Assembly: GCF_008704795.1 (NCBI RefSeq) | Contig: NZ_CP023690.1 | Span: forward strand, 6,210,501-6,274,500 | Origin: Streptomyces spectabilis | Lineage (GTDB): Bacteria; Actinomycetota; Actinomycetes; Streptomycetales; Streptomycetaceae | Direction: 5' to 3' | DNA: 64,000 nt | Part shown: positions 1-7,842 of the stretch, in pieces | Numbering within the stretch: position 1 is the stretch's first letter | How the letters are laid out: each line of letters starts with the position of its first letter | The notes under the pieces: model-generated | Told to the model about the DNA's origin: nothing | Databases searched by the model: none | The model's input: only the letters and a program-made list of their open reading frames with translations | Made by a program: the position numbers and the translations under genes

Positions 1-26
1 GCGGGACGGAGAACCGGCCCGTGTGC

Positions 27-668
27 TCAGTGGCCCTCGGAGCCGTGCAGCGGGAAGCCCGCGATGCCGCGCCAGGCGAGCGAGGTGAGCAGCTGCACCG
101 CCTTCTCGCGCGGGACGCCGCCGTCGCTGTGCAGCCAGGAGCGTGCGACGACCTGGGCGAGGCCGCCGAGCCCGGAGGCGAGCAGCATCGACTCGGCCTC
201 GGGCAGGCCGGTGTCCTCCGCGATGACCTCGCAGATCGCCTCGGCGCACTGGAGCGTGACCTTGTCGACGCGCTCGCGGACCGCGGGCTCGTTGGTCAGG
301 TCCGACTCGAAGACGAGCCGGAAGGCGCCGCCGTCGTCCTCCACGTACCCGAAGTAGGCGTCCATCGTCGCCGCGACGCGCTGCTTGTTGTCGTTCGTCG
401 AGGCCAGGGCCGCGCGCACCGCCTGCAGCAGGTTGTCGCAGTGCTGGTCGAGCAGCGCCAGGTAGAGGTCGAGCTTGCCGGGGAAGTGCTGGTAGAGCAC
501 CGGCTTGCTGACACCCGCCCGCTCGGCGATGTCGTCCATCGCCGCCGCGTGGTACCCCTGGGCGACGAAGACCTCCTGGGCCGCGCCGAGGAGTTGGTTG
601 CGTCGGGCACGGCGCGGCAGGCGAGTGCCCCGCGGGCGTGCCGCCTCTGTCTGCTCGATGGCTGTCAC
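27..668 (-). CDS. TetR/AcrR-family transcriptional regulator
   Basis: A 213-residue protein with an N-terminal TetR helix-turn-helix at roughly residues 20-66 (including DDIAERAGVSKPVLYQHFPGK) and a helical ligand-binding and dimerisation half. I chose the GTG at 668 because a GGGAGG ribosome site lies just upstream; the reading frame stays open further upstream without a better signal. Its neighbour to the right is a small acidic protein on the same strand, and the same pair of a TetR gene near a DUF3152 gene occurs in mycobacteria (Rv3208 near Rv3207c, from memory). The ligand and target genes cannot be read from the sequence. The family call is secure, the role is unknown. Confidence 0.92.
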   Translation of the reverse strand: MTAIEQTEAARPRGTRLPRRARRNQLLGAAQEVFVAQGYHAAAMDDIAERAGVSKPVLYQHFPGKLDLYLALLDQHCDNLLQAVRAALASTNDNKQRVAATMDAYFGYVEDDGGAFRLVFESDLTNEPAVRERVDKVTLQCAEAICEVIAEDTGLPEAESMLLASGLGGLAQVVARSWLHSDGGVPREKAVQLLTSLAWRGIAGFPLHGSEGH

Positions 669-835
669 GCCGCCTCCCAGAATCGTCCTTAGTTGCGGTG
701 TGCGCCGCGCCGCCATCGTACTTTTCGGTAACTGTGATGTGCGCGGTGCGAGCGCAGAATTTCACGGACCCCGTACCCATGGAAGCGGTGCGTAGCAGGG
801 CAAACACGGGCAGCCGCGCGGGTGCGCGCCTTTGC

Positions 836-1054
836 TCAGCGGTAGTCGTCCTCGTCCAGGTCGACCACGCGGGCCTGCTCGGCGACGTCGGCCACGTTGG
901 CGGCGCCGGGGTCGACGTCCTCCAGGGAGCCGTCGTGCTGCGGCGCGAGCTCGGTGTGCTGCTCGGCGGCGTCGGCCTCGGGCGTCTCCTCGTCCAAGTC
1001 GCCCGCGGTCTCCTCGACCTCGAACGTGTCCGGGTCGGTCGGGTCAACGCTCAT
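836..1054 (-). CDS. small acidic protein of unknown function (72 aa)
   Basis: A 72-residue, strongly acidic protein that starts MSVDPTDPDTFEVEETAGD and ends VVDLDEDDYR. It has no cysteines, no membrane segment and no recognisable domain; it looks intrinsically disordered. The ATG at 1054 is preceded by a GAGGGAG-like ribosome site. The frame is open for about 50 codons further upstream, but that part is basic and lacks a good start. It is followed on the same strand, after 167 bases, by the TetR gene. I know similar small acidic proteins from Streptomyces genomes but no function for them. Confidence 0.7.
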   Translation of the reverse strand: MSVDPTDPDTFEVEETAGDLDEETPEADAAEQHTELAPQHDGSLEDVDPGAANVADVAEQARVVDLDEDDYR

Positions 1055-1256
1055 GATGGGGACTCCCTCGGATCTCTTGCCGGTGTCTGGGCGGGTGCCC
1101 TGATTCGCGCGCCTCTTCCCGGCGAGTTCCCTCTTCCCCCAGGGAACACCCGATCGGGGCGCCACGCGATCTTTTGCCGGGTGCCCGCGTGATCTGTTAC
1201 GCGATCCAAACCGCACCTGTGACCCCGAACACGCGATCCAACGCGTGATCGTCTCG

Positions 1257-1262
1257 TAACAT
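1257..1262 (+). promoter_or_regulatory. putative -10 element for a leaderless hydrolase transcript
   Basis: TAACAT ends seven bases before the ATG at 1270, the spacing expected when transcription starts at or next to the start codon. No ribosome site is visible between the two. I see no convincing -35 element. The upstream 60 bases repeat a CGCGATC motif. Confidence 0.4.
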
Positions 1263-1269
1263 TGCCCGC

Positions 1270-2307
1270 ATGTCTTCGACCGAGTTGCCGGACGTGCTCG
1301 CCGCCACCGTCGCCCCCAAGCCGGGTGCCGTCGGTGTCGTGGAGGGCGAGCGCATGGACTCGGTCACGCTGCCCGGCATGACGCTCTCGGTGCGCACCCG
1401 GCCCGCGGCGGACACGGGTCTGCCGCCCGCGCTGTACGTGCACGGGCTCGGCGGCTCCTCGCAGAACTGGTCGGCGCTGATGCCGCTGCTCCAGGACGTC
1501 ATGGACGGCGAGGCCCTCGACCTGCCGGGCTTCGGCGACTCGCCGCCCCCGGACGACGGGGACTACTCGGTCACCGGGCACGCGCGCGCGGTCATCCGCT
1601 TCCTGGAGGCGCGCGGGCGCGGCCCCGTCCACTTGGTGGGCAATTCCCTGGGCGGCGCCGTCACCACCCGCGTCGCCGCGGTCCGGCCCGACCTCGTGCG
1701 CACCCTCACCCTGGTCTCGCCCGCCCTGCCCGAGCTGCGGGTGCAGCGCACCGCCGTGCCCACGGGACTGCTCGCGCTGCCCGGTGTGGCCGCCCTGTTC
1801 ACCCGGCTGACCAAGGAGTGGACGCCGGAGATGCGGGTGCGCGGCGTCATGGAGCTCTGTTACGGCGATCCGGCCAAGGTCTCGCCGGACGCGTTCGCGG
1901 CGGCCGTGCGCGAGATGGAGCGCCGCCTCGCGCGCCCCTACTTCTGGGACGCCATGGCCCGCTCGGCCCGCGGCATCGTGAACGCGTACACGCTCGGCGG
2001 CCAGCACGGCCTGTGGCGGCAGGCCGAGCGGGTGCTCGCGCCGACGCTGCTCGTGTACGGCGGCCGGGACCAGCTCGTGTCGTACCGCATGGCGCACAAG
2101 GCCGCGGCGGCCTTCCGCGACTCGCGGCTGCTGACGCTTACCGAGGCCGGGCACGTGGCGATGATGGAGTTTCCGGACGCGGTGGCCGCCGGGATCCGCG
2201 AACTCGTGGCTGACGCCGGTGAGTTGAGGGATCCTCGTGCGGTGCGCAAGGGCGGCGGCGTGAGCGACGACCGCCGCGATCCGGGTACGTCGGGTACGAG
2301 GAGCTGA
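1270..2307 (+). CDS. alpha/beta-fold hydrolase
   Basis: A 345-residue alpha/beta hydrolase. The oxyanion-type HG motif is at residues 58-59 (YVHGLGG), the nucleophile elbow GNSLGG places the serine at 126, the acid is probably D267 (GGRDQL) and the base H295 (AGHVAMME), so the triad looks complete. There is no signal peptide, so it should act in the cytoplasm. The substrate is not predictable. The last 40 residues are polar and probably disordered. It is eight bases upstream of the DUF3152 gene and probably forms an operon with it. A hydrolase gene also lies in the matching mycobacterial region. Confidence 0.93.
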   Translation: MSSTELPDVLAATVAPKPGAVGVVEGERMDSVTLPGMTLSVRTRPAADTGLPPALYVHGLGGSSQNWSALMPLLQDVMDGEALDLPGFGDSPPPDDGDYSVTGHARAVIRFLEARGRGPVHLVGNSLGGAVTTRVAAVRPDLVRTLTLVSPALPELRVQRTAVPTGLLALPGVAALFTRLTKEWTPEMRVRGVMELCYGDPAKVSPDAFAAAVREMERRLARPYFWDAMARSARGIVNAYTLGGQHGLWRQAERVLAPTLLVYGGRDQLVSYRMAHKAAAAFRDSRLLTLTEAGHVAMMEFPDAVAAGIRELVADAGELRDPRAVRKGGGVSDDRRDPGTSGTRS

Positions 2308-2315
2308 CACGCCGC

Positions 2316-3713
2316 GTGGGACGCCATAGCCGCCGGGACCCGGCCGACAACACAGACACCAGCAGCACCTCCGGCATACCCGAGTCCCGGACGGCACCGT
2401 CCGGGACGGGCAGCGGCCGCCGTCGGCGCGGTGACACGCCCGCGCACGGGACGCCCCGGGTGACGCCGCCGCAGGGAACGCCCGCGCACGGGACGCCCCG
2501 GGTGACGCCGCCGCAGGGAACGCCCCCGCACGGCGTGCCGCAGGCCACCCCGCCGCACGGCACCCCGCGGGTGCGCGGCGGCCACCCCGAGCAGCGCGAG
2601 CCCGGCGGCGGCTGGGGCACGGTCGGCTCCGCGGCGCCGCGGACCGGGTCCGGCGCGGCGCGGCCGCCCCGGACGCCGGGACCGAGACGGGAGGATGTCG
2701 CGGCCTTCGACGCCCTCGGTGCCCCGGACGGCTTCGAGGGCGTGGATGTGCTCGCGGCGGGCGCCACCCCTGTGCGGCCGCCCGCGCCCCGCGATCCGTA
2801 CGCGTCCGTCACCGCCTGGGAGACCGACGCCGGTGACGACGGCGACGGCACGGGCGGCGGCTCCCCGGCCCCCGCCGCCGCTGGCGGGACCCCGGCGGGC
2901 GGGCGGCTCAGCAGCCGCACCGTCATCGGCGCCGCCGCCGCGACCGTCACCCTGGCCCTCGCCATCGTCGTGGCCGCGCAGGTCACCGACGACGCCAAGG
3001 GCTCCGGCTCCGACACCCGGGCCGCCGACCACGACGCGGGCGACGCCCGGGACGCCCGCGGCTCCGCCTCGCGCTCGGACAACCGGCCCGCGCCGTCCGA
3101 CAAGCCGACCCCGGAGTCGTACGAGACGAAGATGGGCAAGAAGTACCCGCTGGACGCGAAGCTCGCGGCGTCCGGGGACTTCGAGGTGATGCCCGGATTC
3201 GACCGGGCGCCCGGCAAGGGGCAGAAGTTCCGGTACCGCGTCGACGTCGAGAAGGGCATGGGCCTGGACGGCGCCCTGTTCGCGCAGGCCGTGCAGAAGA
3301 CCCTGAACGACGAGCGGAGCTGGGCGCACGGCGGGGCCCGCGCCTTCGAGCGGATCTCCTCCGGGAAGCCGGACTTCGTCATCACCCTGGCGAGCCCGGT
3401 GACCACCGCGAAGTGGTGCGCGAAGTCCGGCCTCGAAACGCTCAAGCAGAACGTGTCCTGTGACTCGGCCTCTACCGAACGCATCATGATCAACGCCTAT
3501 CGGTGGGCCCAGGGTGCCAAGACCTACGGCGACCGCATCCACCCCTACCGGCAGATGCTGATCAACCACGAGGTCGGCCACCGGCTCGGCCACGGCCATG
3601 TGGACTGCCAGCGGGACGGCGAACTCGCGCCCGTCATGCAGCAGCAGACCAAGTTCCTCGACCACGACGGCATCCACTGCAAGCCCAACCCCTGGGTGTT
3701 TCCCAAGGAGTGA
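2316..3713 (+). CDS. DUF3152 membrane-anchored metzincin-like protein
   Basis: A 465-residue protein. The N-terminal 200 residues are proline- and glycine-rich and disordered, with two exact 14-residue repeats. A single membrane segment lies at about residues 205-228 (GAAAATVTLALAIVVAAQV). A polar linker is followed by a folded domain from about 260 to the end. Near the C terminus is HEVGHRLGHGH, which fits the HExxHxxGxxH zinc-binding motif of metzincin proteases exactly, and a methionine (APVMQQQ) follows as in a Met-turn. This is the DUF3152 family (Rv3207c in M. tuberculosis, from memory). It is probably an extracytoplasmic zinc protease, though no activity is known to me. The GTG start has a GGAG 13 bases upstream. 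Confidence 0.9.
   Translation: MGRHSRRDPADNTDTSSTSGIPESRTAPSGTGSGRRRRGDTPAHGTPRVTPPQGTPAHGTPRVTPPQGTPPHGVPQATPPHGTPRVRGGHPEQREPGGGWGTVGSAAPRTGSGAARPPRTPGPRREDVAAFDALGAPDGFEGVDVLAAGATPVRPPAPRDPYASVTAWETDAGDDGDGTGGGSPAPAAAGGTPAGGRLSSRTVIGAAAATVTLALAIVVAAQVTDDAKGSGSDTRAADHDAGDARDARGSASRSDNRPAPSDKPTPESYETKMGKKYPLDAKLAASGDFEVMPGFDRAPGKGQKFRYRVDVEKGMGLDGALFAQAVQKTLNDERSWAHGGARAFERISSGKPDFVITLASPVTTAKWCAKSGLETLKQNVSCDSASTERIMINAYRWAQGAKTYGDRIHPYRQMLINHEVGHRLGHGHVDCQRDGELAPVMQQQTKFLDHDGIHCKPNPWVFPKE
2437..2520 (+). repeat. two exact 42-bp tandem repeats inside the DUF3152 gene
   Basis: Two identical 42-base units (2437-2478 and 2479-2520), followed by a degenerate third, encode 14-residue repeats rich in Gly-Thr-Pro in the disordered N-terminal tail. 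Because 42 is a multiple of three, changes in copy number would keep the frame. Confidence 0.9.
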
Positions 3714-3744
3714 GACGGTGCGGCTCAGAGAGTGAGACGTCGCG

Positions 3745-3773
3745 TTGACATTCCACGCGGCATCGTCCATATT
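3745..3773 (+). promoter_or_regulatory. housekeeping-type promoter for the leader-peptide/ABC importer operon
   Basis: A perfect TTGACA -35 (3745-3750), a 17-base spacer and CATATT as -10 (3768-3773). The predicted transcription start falls at or just before the ATG at 3781, so the first ORF would be leaderless. Confidence 0.7.
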
Positions 3774-3780
3774 TCTCCGC

Positions 3781-3873
3781 ATGTCGACCCGTCACGCCTC
3801 CCCGAGCGCCGCCCTTGAGCTGGCGCTGTTCGGCGTGACCGCGCTCTGCGTGGCCGATATTCACTGTCGCTGA
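3781..3873 (+). CDS. leaderless 30-aa cysteine-containing leader peptide
   Basis: A 30-codon ORF, MSTRHASPSAALELALFGVT followed by ten residues ending CVADIHCR. The ATG is seven bases after the -10 box, so the mRNA should be leaderless. The two cysteines lie within the last eight residues, just before the stop. It resembles the Cys-containing leader peptides of actinobacteria (the mycobacterial Ms4533A-type family, from memory), in which ribosomes stalling at Cys codons control downstream sulfur-assimilation genes. It sits 214 bases upstream of a peptide-type ABC importer operon. I infer that it senses charged tRNA-Cys and that the importer may bring in a sulfur-containing substrate. Confidence 0.65.
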   Translation: MSTRHASPSAALELALFGVTALCVADIHCR

Positions 3874-4087
3874 CGCCCGCCCCCGGCGAGTGCGTCGCGC
3901 TTCTCCTTCCTTCACCGCGTTTCCGTGCCCCATGCCCCCTGTGCGTGTGGCGCGTTCTGTACGCGGTCCACGATGTGGCCAGGTGTCCGCATCCTGGACA
4001 GACGGTCTTGACGTACGTGCCCGGGGCGGGCTCCCGCGCTTCCCCCCGCTCCCTCTTTTTCTCTTCAGCTTTCCGAGAGGCACTCCG
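3874..4087 (+). other. untranslated leader between the small peptide and the importer operon
   Basis: 214 bases without a convincing ORF. It contains a short stem (CCAGG at 3979 with CCTGG at 3993) and, near 4045-4070, a GC-rich segment followed by a pyrimidine run with five consecutive Ts. This could be an attenuator-type structure, but I cannot fold it reliably by eye. The ribosome site of the lipoprotein gene (GAGAGG) is at its right end. Confidence 0.4.
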
Positions 4088-5812
4088 ATGCGTCTGCGTC
4101 GTCAGAAGTCCGTCATATCCCGCCGCGTGGCAGCGGCATCCGCCACCCTGGTCGTCCTGGCCGCGGGCGCCGCCGCCTGCGGACCTGAGGACGGCAACGA
4201 CGCCGGGGGCGACGGCAAGGCCAAGAAGGGCGGCACGCTCACCGTCCTCAACCGCGAACCGCAGAAGACCTTCGACCCGGCCCGTCTGTACACCTCCGGC
4301 GGCGGCAACGTGCCGAGCCTCGTCTTCCGCACCCTGACCACCCGCAACCGAGAGGACGGGGCCGAGGGCGCGAAGGTCGTACCGGACCTCGCCGAGAGCC
4401 TCGGCAAGCCGAGCAAGAACGCCACGGTGTGGACGTACACCCTGAAGAAGGGCCTCAAGTTCGAGGACGGCACGCCGATCACGACGAAGGACATCAAGTA
4501 CGGCATCGAGCGCTCCTTCGCGGCCGAGCTGTCCGGCGGCGCGCCCTTCCTGCGGGACTGGCTCATCGGCGGCGACAAGTACCAGGGCCCCTACAAGGAC
4601 AAGAAGGGCCTGGACTCGGTCGAGACGCCGGACGACCGCACCATCGTCTTCCACCTGAACAAGCCCGTCGGCGATTTCGACTACGTGGCGACCCAGACGT
4701 CGTTCGCGCCCGTACCGAAGGCCAAGGACAAGGGCACCAAGTACGAGGAGCACCCGATCTCCTCGGGCCCGTACCAGGTCGTCAAGAACACGAACGGCGG
4801 CGAGCGGCTCCAGCTGGAGCGCAACCCGCACTGGTCGCAGAAGACCGACGCCGAGCGCAAGGCCTACCCGGACAAGATCGACGTCCGCTCCGGCTTCAAC
4901 TCCTCCGTCATCAACCAGCGCCTCTCCGCGAGCCAGGGCGCCGACGCCGCCGCCGTCACCACCGACACCAACCTCGGCCCCGCCGAGCTCGCCAAGGTCA
5001 CCGGTGACAAGAAGCTCGCCGCGCAGGTCGGCACCGGCCACTTCGGCTACACCAACTACCTGGCCTTCAACCCGAAGAAGAAGCCCTTCGACAACCCGAA
5101 GGTCCGCCAGGCCGTCGCCTACGCCGTCGACCGCTCCTCGGTCATCAACGCCGCGGGCGGCTCCTCGCTCGCCGAGCCGGCCACCACCTTCCTGCCCGAC
5201 CAGGAGTCCTTCGGCTACCAGAAGTTCGACCACTTCCCGGCGGGCGACAGCGGCAACCCGAAGAAGGCCAAGGAACTGCTGAAGGAGGCCGGCTACAAGG
5301 ACGGCCTGACCATCACCCTCACCCATTCCAACGCCAAGAACTTCGAGACCAGCCCGGAGATCGCCACCGCCCTCCAGGACGCCCTGAAGAAGGCCGGGAT
5401 CACCGTCAAGCTCCAGGGCCTGGAGGACAACGACTACGAGGACAAGGTCCACGACGCCAAGGACGAGCCGGGCCTCTTCCTCGCCCACTGGGGCGCCGAC
5501 TGGCCCTCCGGCGGCCCGTTCCTTTCGCCCATCTTCGACGGCCGCCAGATTGTCAATGATGGATACAACTTCAACTCGTCCTTCTTGAACGACAAGTCGG
5601 TCAATGCGGAGATTGACGCGATCAACAAGTTGACCGACCACGACGCGGCCGCCAAGAGGTGGGGCGCTCTGGACAAGAAGATCGGCGAGAAGGCCGTCAA
5701 CGTGCCGCTGTTCCACCCGGTCTACAAGCGCCTGTACGGCAAGGACGTCAAGAACGTCGTGATCAGCGACTGGACCGGCGTCCTGGACATCTCCCAGGTC
5801 GCGGTCAAGTAG
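4088..5812 (+). CDS. ABC importer substrate-binding lipoprotein (SBP family 5)
   Basis: A 574-residue extracytoplasmic solute-binding protein of the peptide/nickel type (SBP_bac_5). Basic N terminus, hydrophobic segment and a lipobox-like GAAAC place the lipidated cysteine at 31, followed by a Gly/Asp/Lys linker. Family landmarks include the early GGTLTVLN strand, VWTYTLKKGLKFEDGTPITT and SSGPYQV. ATG at 4088 follows GAGAGG. It is the first gene of a four-gene operon that encodes everything a peptide-type importer needs. The substrate could be oligopeptides or a sulfur-containing compound; the leader peptide upstream argues mildly for the latter. Confidence 0.95.
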   Translation: MRLRRQKSVISRRVAAASATLVVLAAGAAACGPEDGNDAGGDGKAKKGGTLTVLNREPQKTFDPARLYTSGGGNVPSLVFRTLTTRNREDGAEGAKVVPDLAESLGKPSKNATVWTYTLKKGLKFEDGTPITTKDIKYGIERSFAAELSGGAPFLRDWLIGGDKYQGPYKDKKGLDSVETPDDRTIVFHLNKPVGDFDYVATQTSFAPVPKAKDKGTKYEEHPISSGPYQVVKNTNGGERLQLERNPHWSQKTDAERKAYPDKIDVRSGFNSSVINQRLSASQGADAAAVTTDTNLGPAELAKVTGDKKLAAQVGTGHFGYTNYLAFNPKKKPFDNPKVRQAVAYAVDRSSVINAAGGSSLAEPATTFLPDQESFGYQKFDHFPAGDSGNPKKAKELLKEAGYKDGLTITLTHSNAKNFETSPEIATALQDALKKAGITVKLQGLEDNDYEDKVHDAKDEPGLFLAHWGADWPSGGPFLSPIFDGRQIVNDGYNFNSSFLNDKSVNAEIDAINKLTDHDAAAKRWGALDKKIGEKAVNVPLFHPVYKRLYGKDVKNVVISDWTGVLDISQVAVK

Positions 5813-5833
5813 GGACCGCCAGGTAGATCCGTC

Positions 5834-6838
5834 ATGAGTGAGGCCCTGTTGGCCTCGGAGAGCGGGGGAGCGGACGCCGCCACGGCGTCCGCTCCCGGCT
5901 CCTCCGGAGCCCGTCAGTTCTGGCGACGCCTGCGCACGCAGCGCGCCGCCCTCGTCGCGGGCGCGATCGTCGCCCTGCTCGTCCTGGTCGCGCTCGCCGC
6001 GCCCCTGCTCACCGCCCTGGAGGGCCAGGACCCCACCACGTACCACCCGGAGCTCATCGACTCCGCGCGCGGCGGCGTGCCGGTCGGCTCCTTCGGCGGC
6101 ATGAGCGCCGAGCACTGGCTCGGCGTCGAACCGCAGACCGGCCGCGACCTGTTCGCGCGCCTGGTCTACGGGGCCCGGGTCTCCCTCGGCGTCGCGCTGA
6201 TCGCGACGGTGCTCCAGGTCGCGCTCGGCATCGGCGTCGGGCTCGCCAGCGGCCTCGGCAACCGCTGGCTCGACCTCGCCCTCAGCCGCGCCACCGACGT
6301 CCTGGTGGCGCTGCCCGTGATGGTCCTCGCGCTCGGGCTCCTCGCCGTCGTGCCGACCGGCTTCCCGCGCCCCGTGCTCGTCGCGCTCGTCGTCGGCATC
6401 GTGGGCTGGGGCGGCATGGCGAAGATCGTGCGCGCGCAGACCATCTCGCTCAAGGCGCTCGACCACGTCGCCGCGGCCCGCCTGAGCGGCTGGGGCGGGG
6501 CGAGCGTCGCGCGCCGCGAGCTGCTGCCCGCGCTCGCCGCGCCCGTCATCACGTACTCCGCGCTGCTCGTCCCCACCAACATCACCGTCGAGGCGGCCCT
6601 GTCCTTCCTCGGCGTCGGCGTCAAGCCGCCCACCGCGTCCTGGGGCCAGATGCTCACCTCCGCCGACGTCTGGTACCAGGCGGCACCGCAGTACCTGCTG
6701 CTGCCCGCGGGCACCCTGTTCGTCACCGTGCTCGCGCTGACCGTCCTCGGCGACGGCGTCCGCACCGCCCTCGACCCGCGCGCGGCCTCCCGCCTCCGGG
6801 TGGGCACGAAGCGCGGCAGGAAGGGGGCGGCGTCATGA
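5834..6838 (+). CDS. ABC importer permease, DppC/OppC type
   Basis: A 334-residue inner-membrane permease. A polar N-terminal stretch is followed by a first membrane helix at about residues 45-68. A large outside loop comes next, then five more hydrophobic segments. The EAA-type loop that contacts the ATPase and the downstream family signature EAALSFLGVGVKPPTASWG are present. It lies 21 bases after the lipoprotein gene and overlaps the next permease by four bases (ATGA), so the two are probably translationally coupled. The order, C-type permease before B-type, is the reverse of the usual dpp/opp order. Confidence 0.94.
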   Translation: MSEALLASESGGADAATASAPGSSGARQFWRRLRTQRAALVAGAIVALLVLVALAAPLLTALEGQDPTTYHPELIDSARGGVPVGSFGGMSAEHWLGVEPQTGRDLFARLVYGARVSLGVALIATVLQVALGIGVGLASGLGNRWLDLALSRATDVLVALPVMVLALGLLAVVPTGFPRPVLVALVVGIVGWGGMAKIVRAQTISLKALDHVAAARLSGWGGASVARRELLPALAAPVITYSALLVPTNITVEAALSFLGVGVKPPTASWGQMLTSADVWYQAAPQYLLLPAGTLFVTVLALTVLGDGVRTALDPRAASRLRVGTKRGRKGAAS

Positions 6839-7842
6839 GCCTCGGCTCCGGATTCACCGGCTTCGTCGCGCGCCGCGCCGTCGGCGCCGCCGTCACCCTC
6901 TTCGCCCTGTCCGTCGTCATCTACGCCGTCTTCTACGTCGCCCCCGGCGACGTCGCGCAGATCACCTGCGGCCCGCGCTGCTCGCCCGCCCAGGTCCAGC
7001 AGGTCGCCGAGCAGCTCAAGCTCGACGACCCGCTGTACACGCGCTACTTCGAGTTCCTGCGCGGCGTCTTCGTCGGCCACGACTACTCCACCGGCACCGC
7101 GGTGCTGCACTGCGACGCGCCCTGCCTCGGCCTGTCGTACCAGACCGACCAGCAGGTCACCGATCTGATCCTGAACAAGGTTCCGGTCACGGGGTCGCTC
7201 GCGATCGGCGCGATGGTCCTGTGGCTGATCCTCGGCGTCGGCACCGGCGTCGTGTCCGCGTGGCGGCGCGGCCGCCCCACCGAGCGCGTCCTGACCGCCG
7301 TCACGCTCGCGGGCACGGCAACCCCCGTGTTCGTCATCGGGCTTCTCCTGATGATCCTGGTCTGCGGCCAGCTCCAGTGGCTGCCGTTCCCGCAGTACGT
7401 GCCGTTCACCGAGGACCCGCAGCAGTGGGCGTGGAACCTGCTCCTGCCCTGGGTGTCGCTCGCCCTCATCGAGTCCGCCAAGTACGCGCGCCTGACCCGG
7501 TCCGCGATGCTGGAGACGCTCGCCGAGGACCATGTGCGCACCTTCCGCGCGTACGGGATCAGCGAGCGCTCCCTCGTGGGGCGGCACGCCCTGCGCGGCG
7601 CCCTCGCGCCCGTGATCGCGCTGAGCGCCAACGACTTCGGGACCATGTTCGGCGGCGCCCTGCTCACCGAGACGCTGTTCGGCCTGCCCGGGCTCGGCCG
7701 CGAACTCGTGCACGCCGTCCGGGTCGTCGACCTGCCGGTGGTCGTCGGCATGGTCCTCGTCACCGGCTTCTTCGTGGTCCTCGCCAACGCCGTCGCGGAC
7801 GTCCTGTACGCGGTGGCCGACCGACGGGTGGTGCTCGCATGA
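6835..7842 (+). CDS. ABC importer permease, DppB/OppB type
   Basis: A 335-residue permease with the first membrane helix at about residues 15-36, a long extracytoplasmic loop (37-115), then five more helices. The cytoplasmic EAA-like loop reads ESAKYARLTRSAMLETLAED, typical of DppB/OppB/NikB. Unusually, the outside loop carries four cysteines in two CxxxC pairs (C45/C49 and C93/C97), which could form disulfides. It overlaps both neighbours by four bases (ATGA at each end), a sign of tight translational coupling in this operon. Confidence 0.94.
   Translation: MSLGSGFTGFVARRAVGAAVTLFALSVVIYAVFYVAPGDVAQITCGPRCSPAQVQQVAEQLKLDDPLYTRYFEFLRGVFVGHDYSTGTAVLHCDAPCLGLSYQTDQQVTDLILNKVPVTGSLAIGAMVLWLILGVGTGVVSAWRRGRPTERVLTAVTLAGTATPVFVIGLLLMILVCGQLQWLPFPQYVPFTEDPQQWAWNLLLPWVSLALIESAKYARLTRSAMLETLAEDHVRTFRAYGISERSLVGRHALRGALAPVIALSANDFGTMFGGALLTETLFGLPGLGRELVHAVRVVDLPVVVGMVLVTGFFVVLANAVADVLYAVADRRVVLA

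Noticed and set aside
2138..3493. Long open frames antisense to the DUF3152, AdnA, AdnB, UvrD2 and membrane protein genes
   Set aside because: High GC leaves antisense frames open; these lack sensible start signals and protein-like composition and oppose genes with clear motifs.
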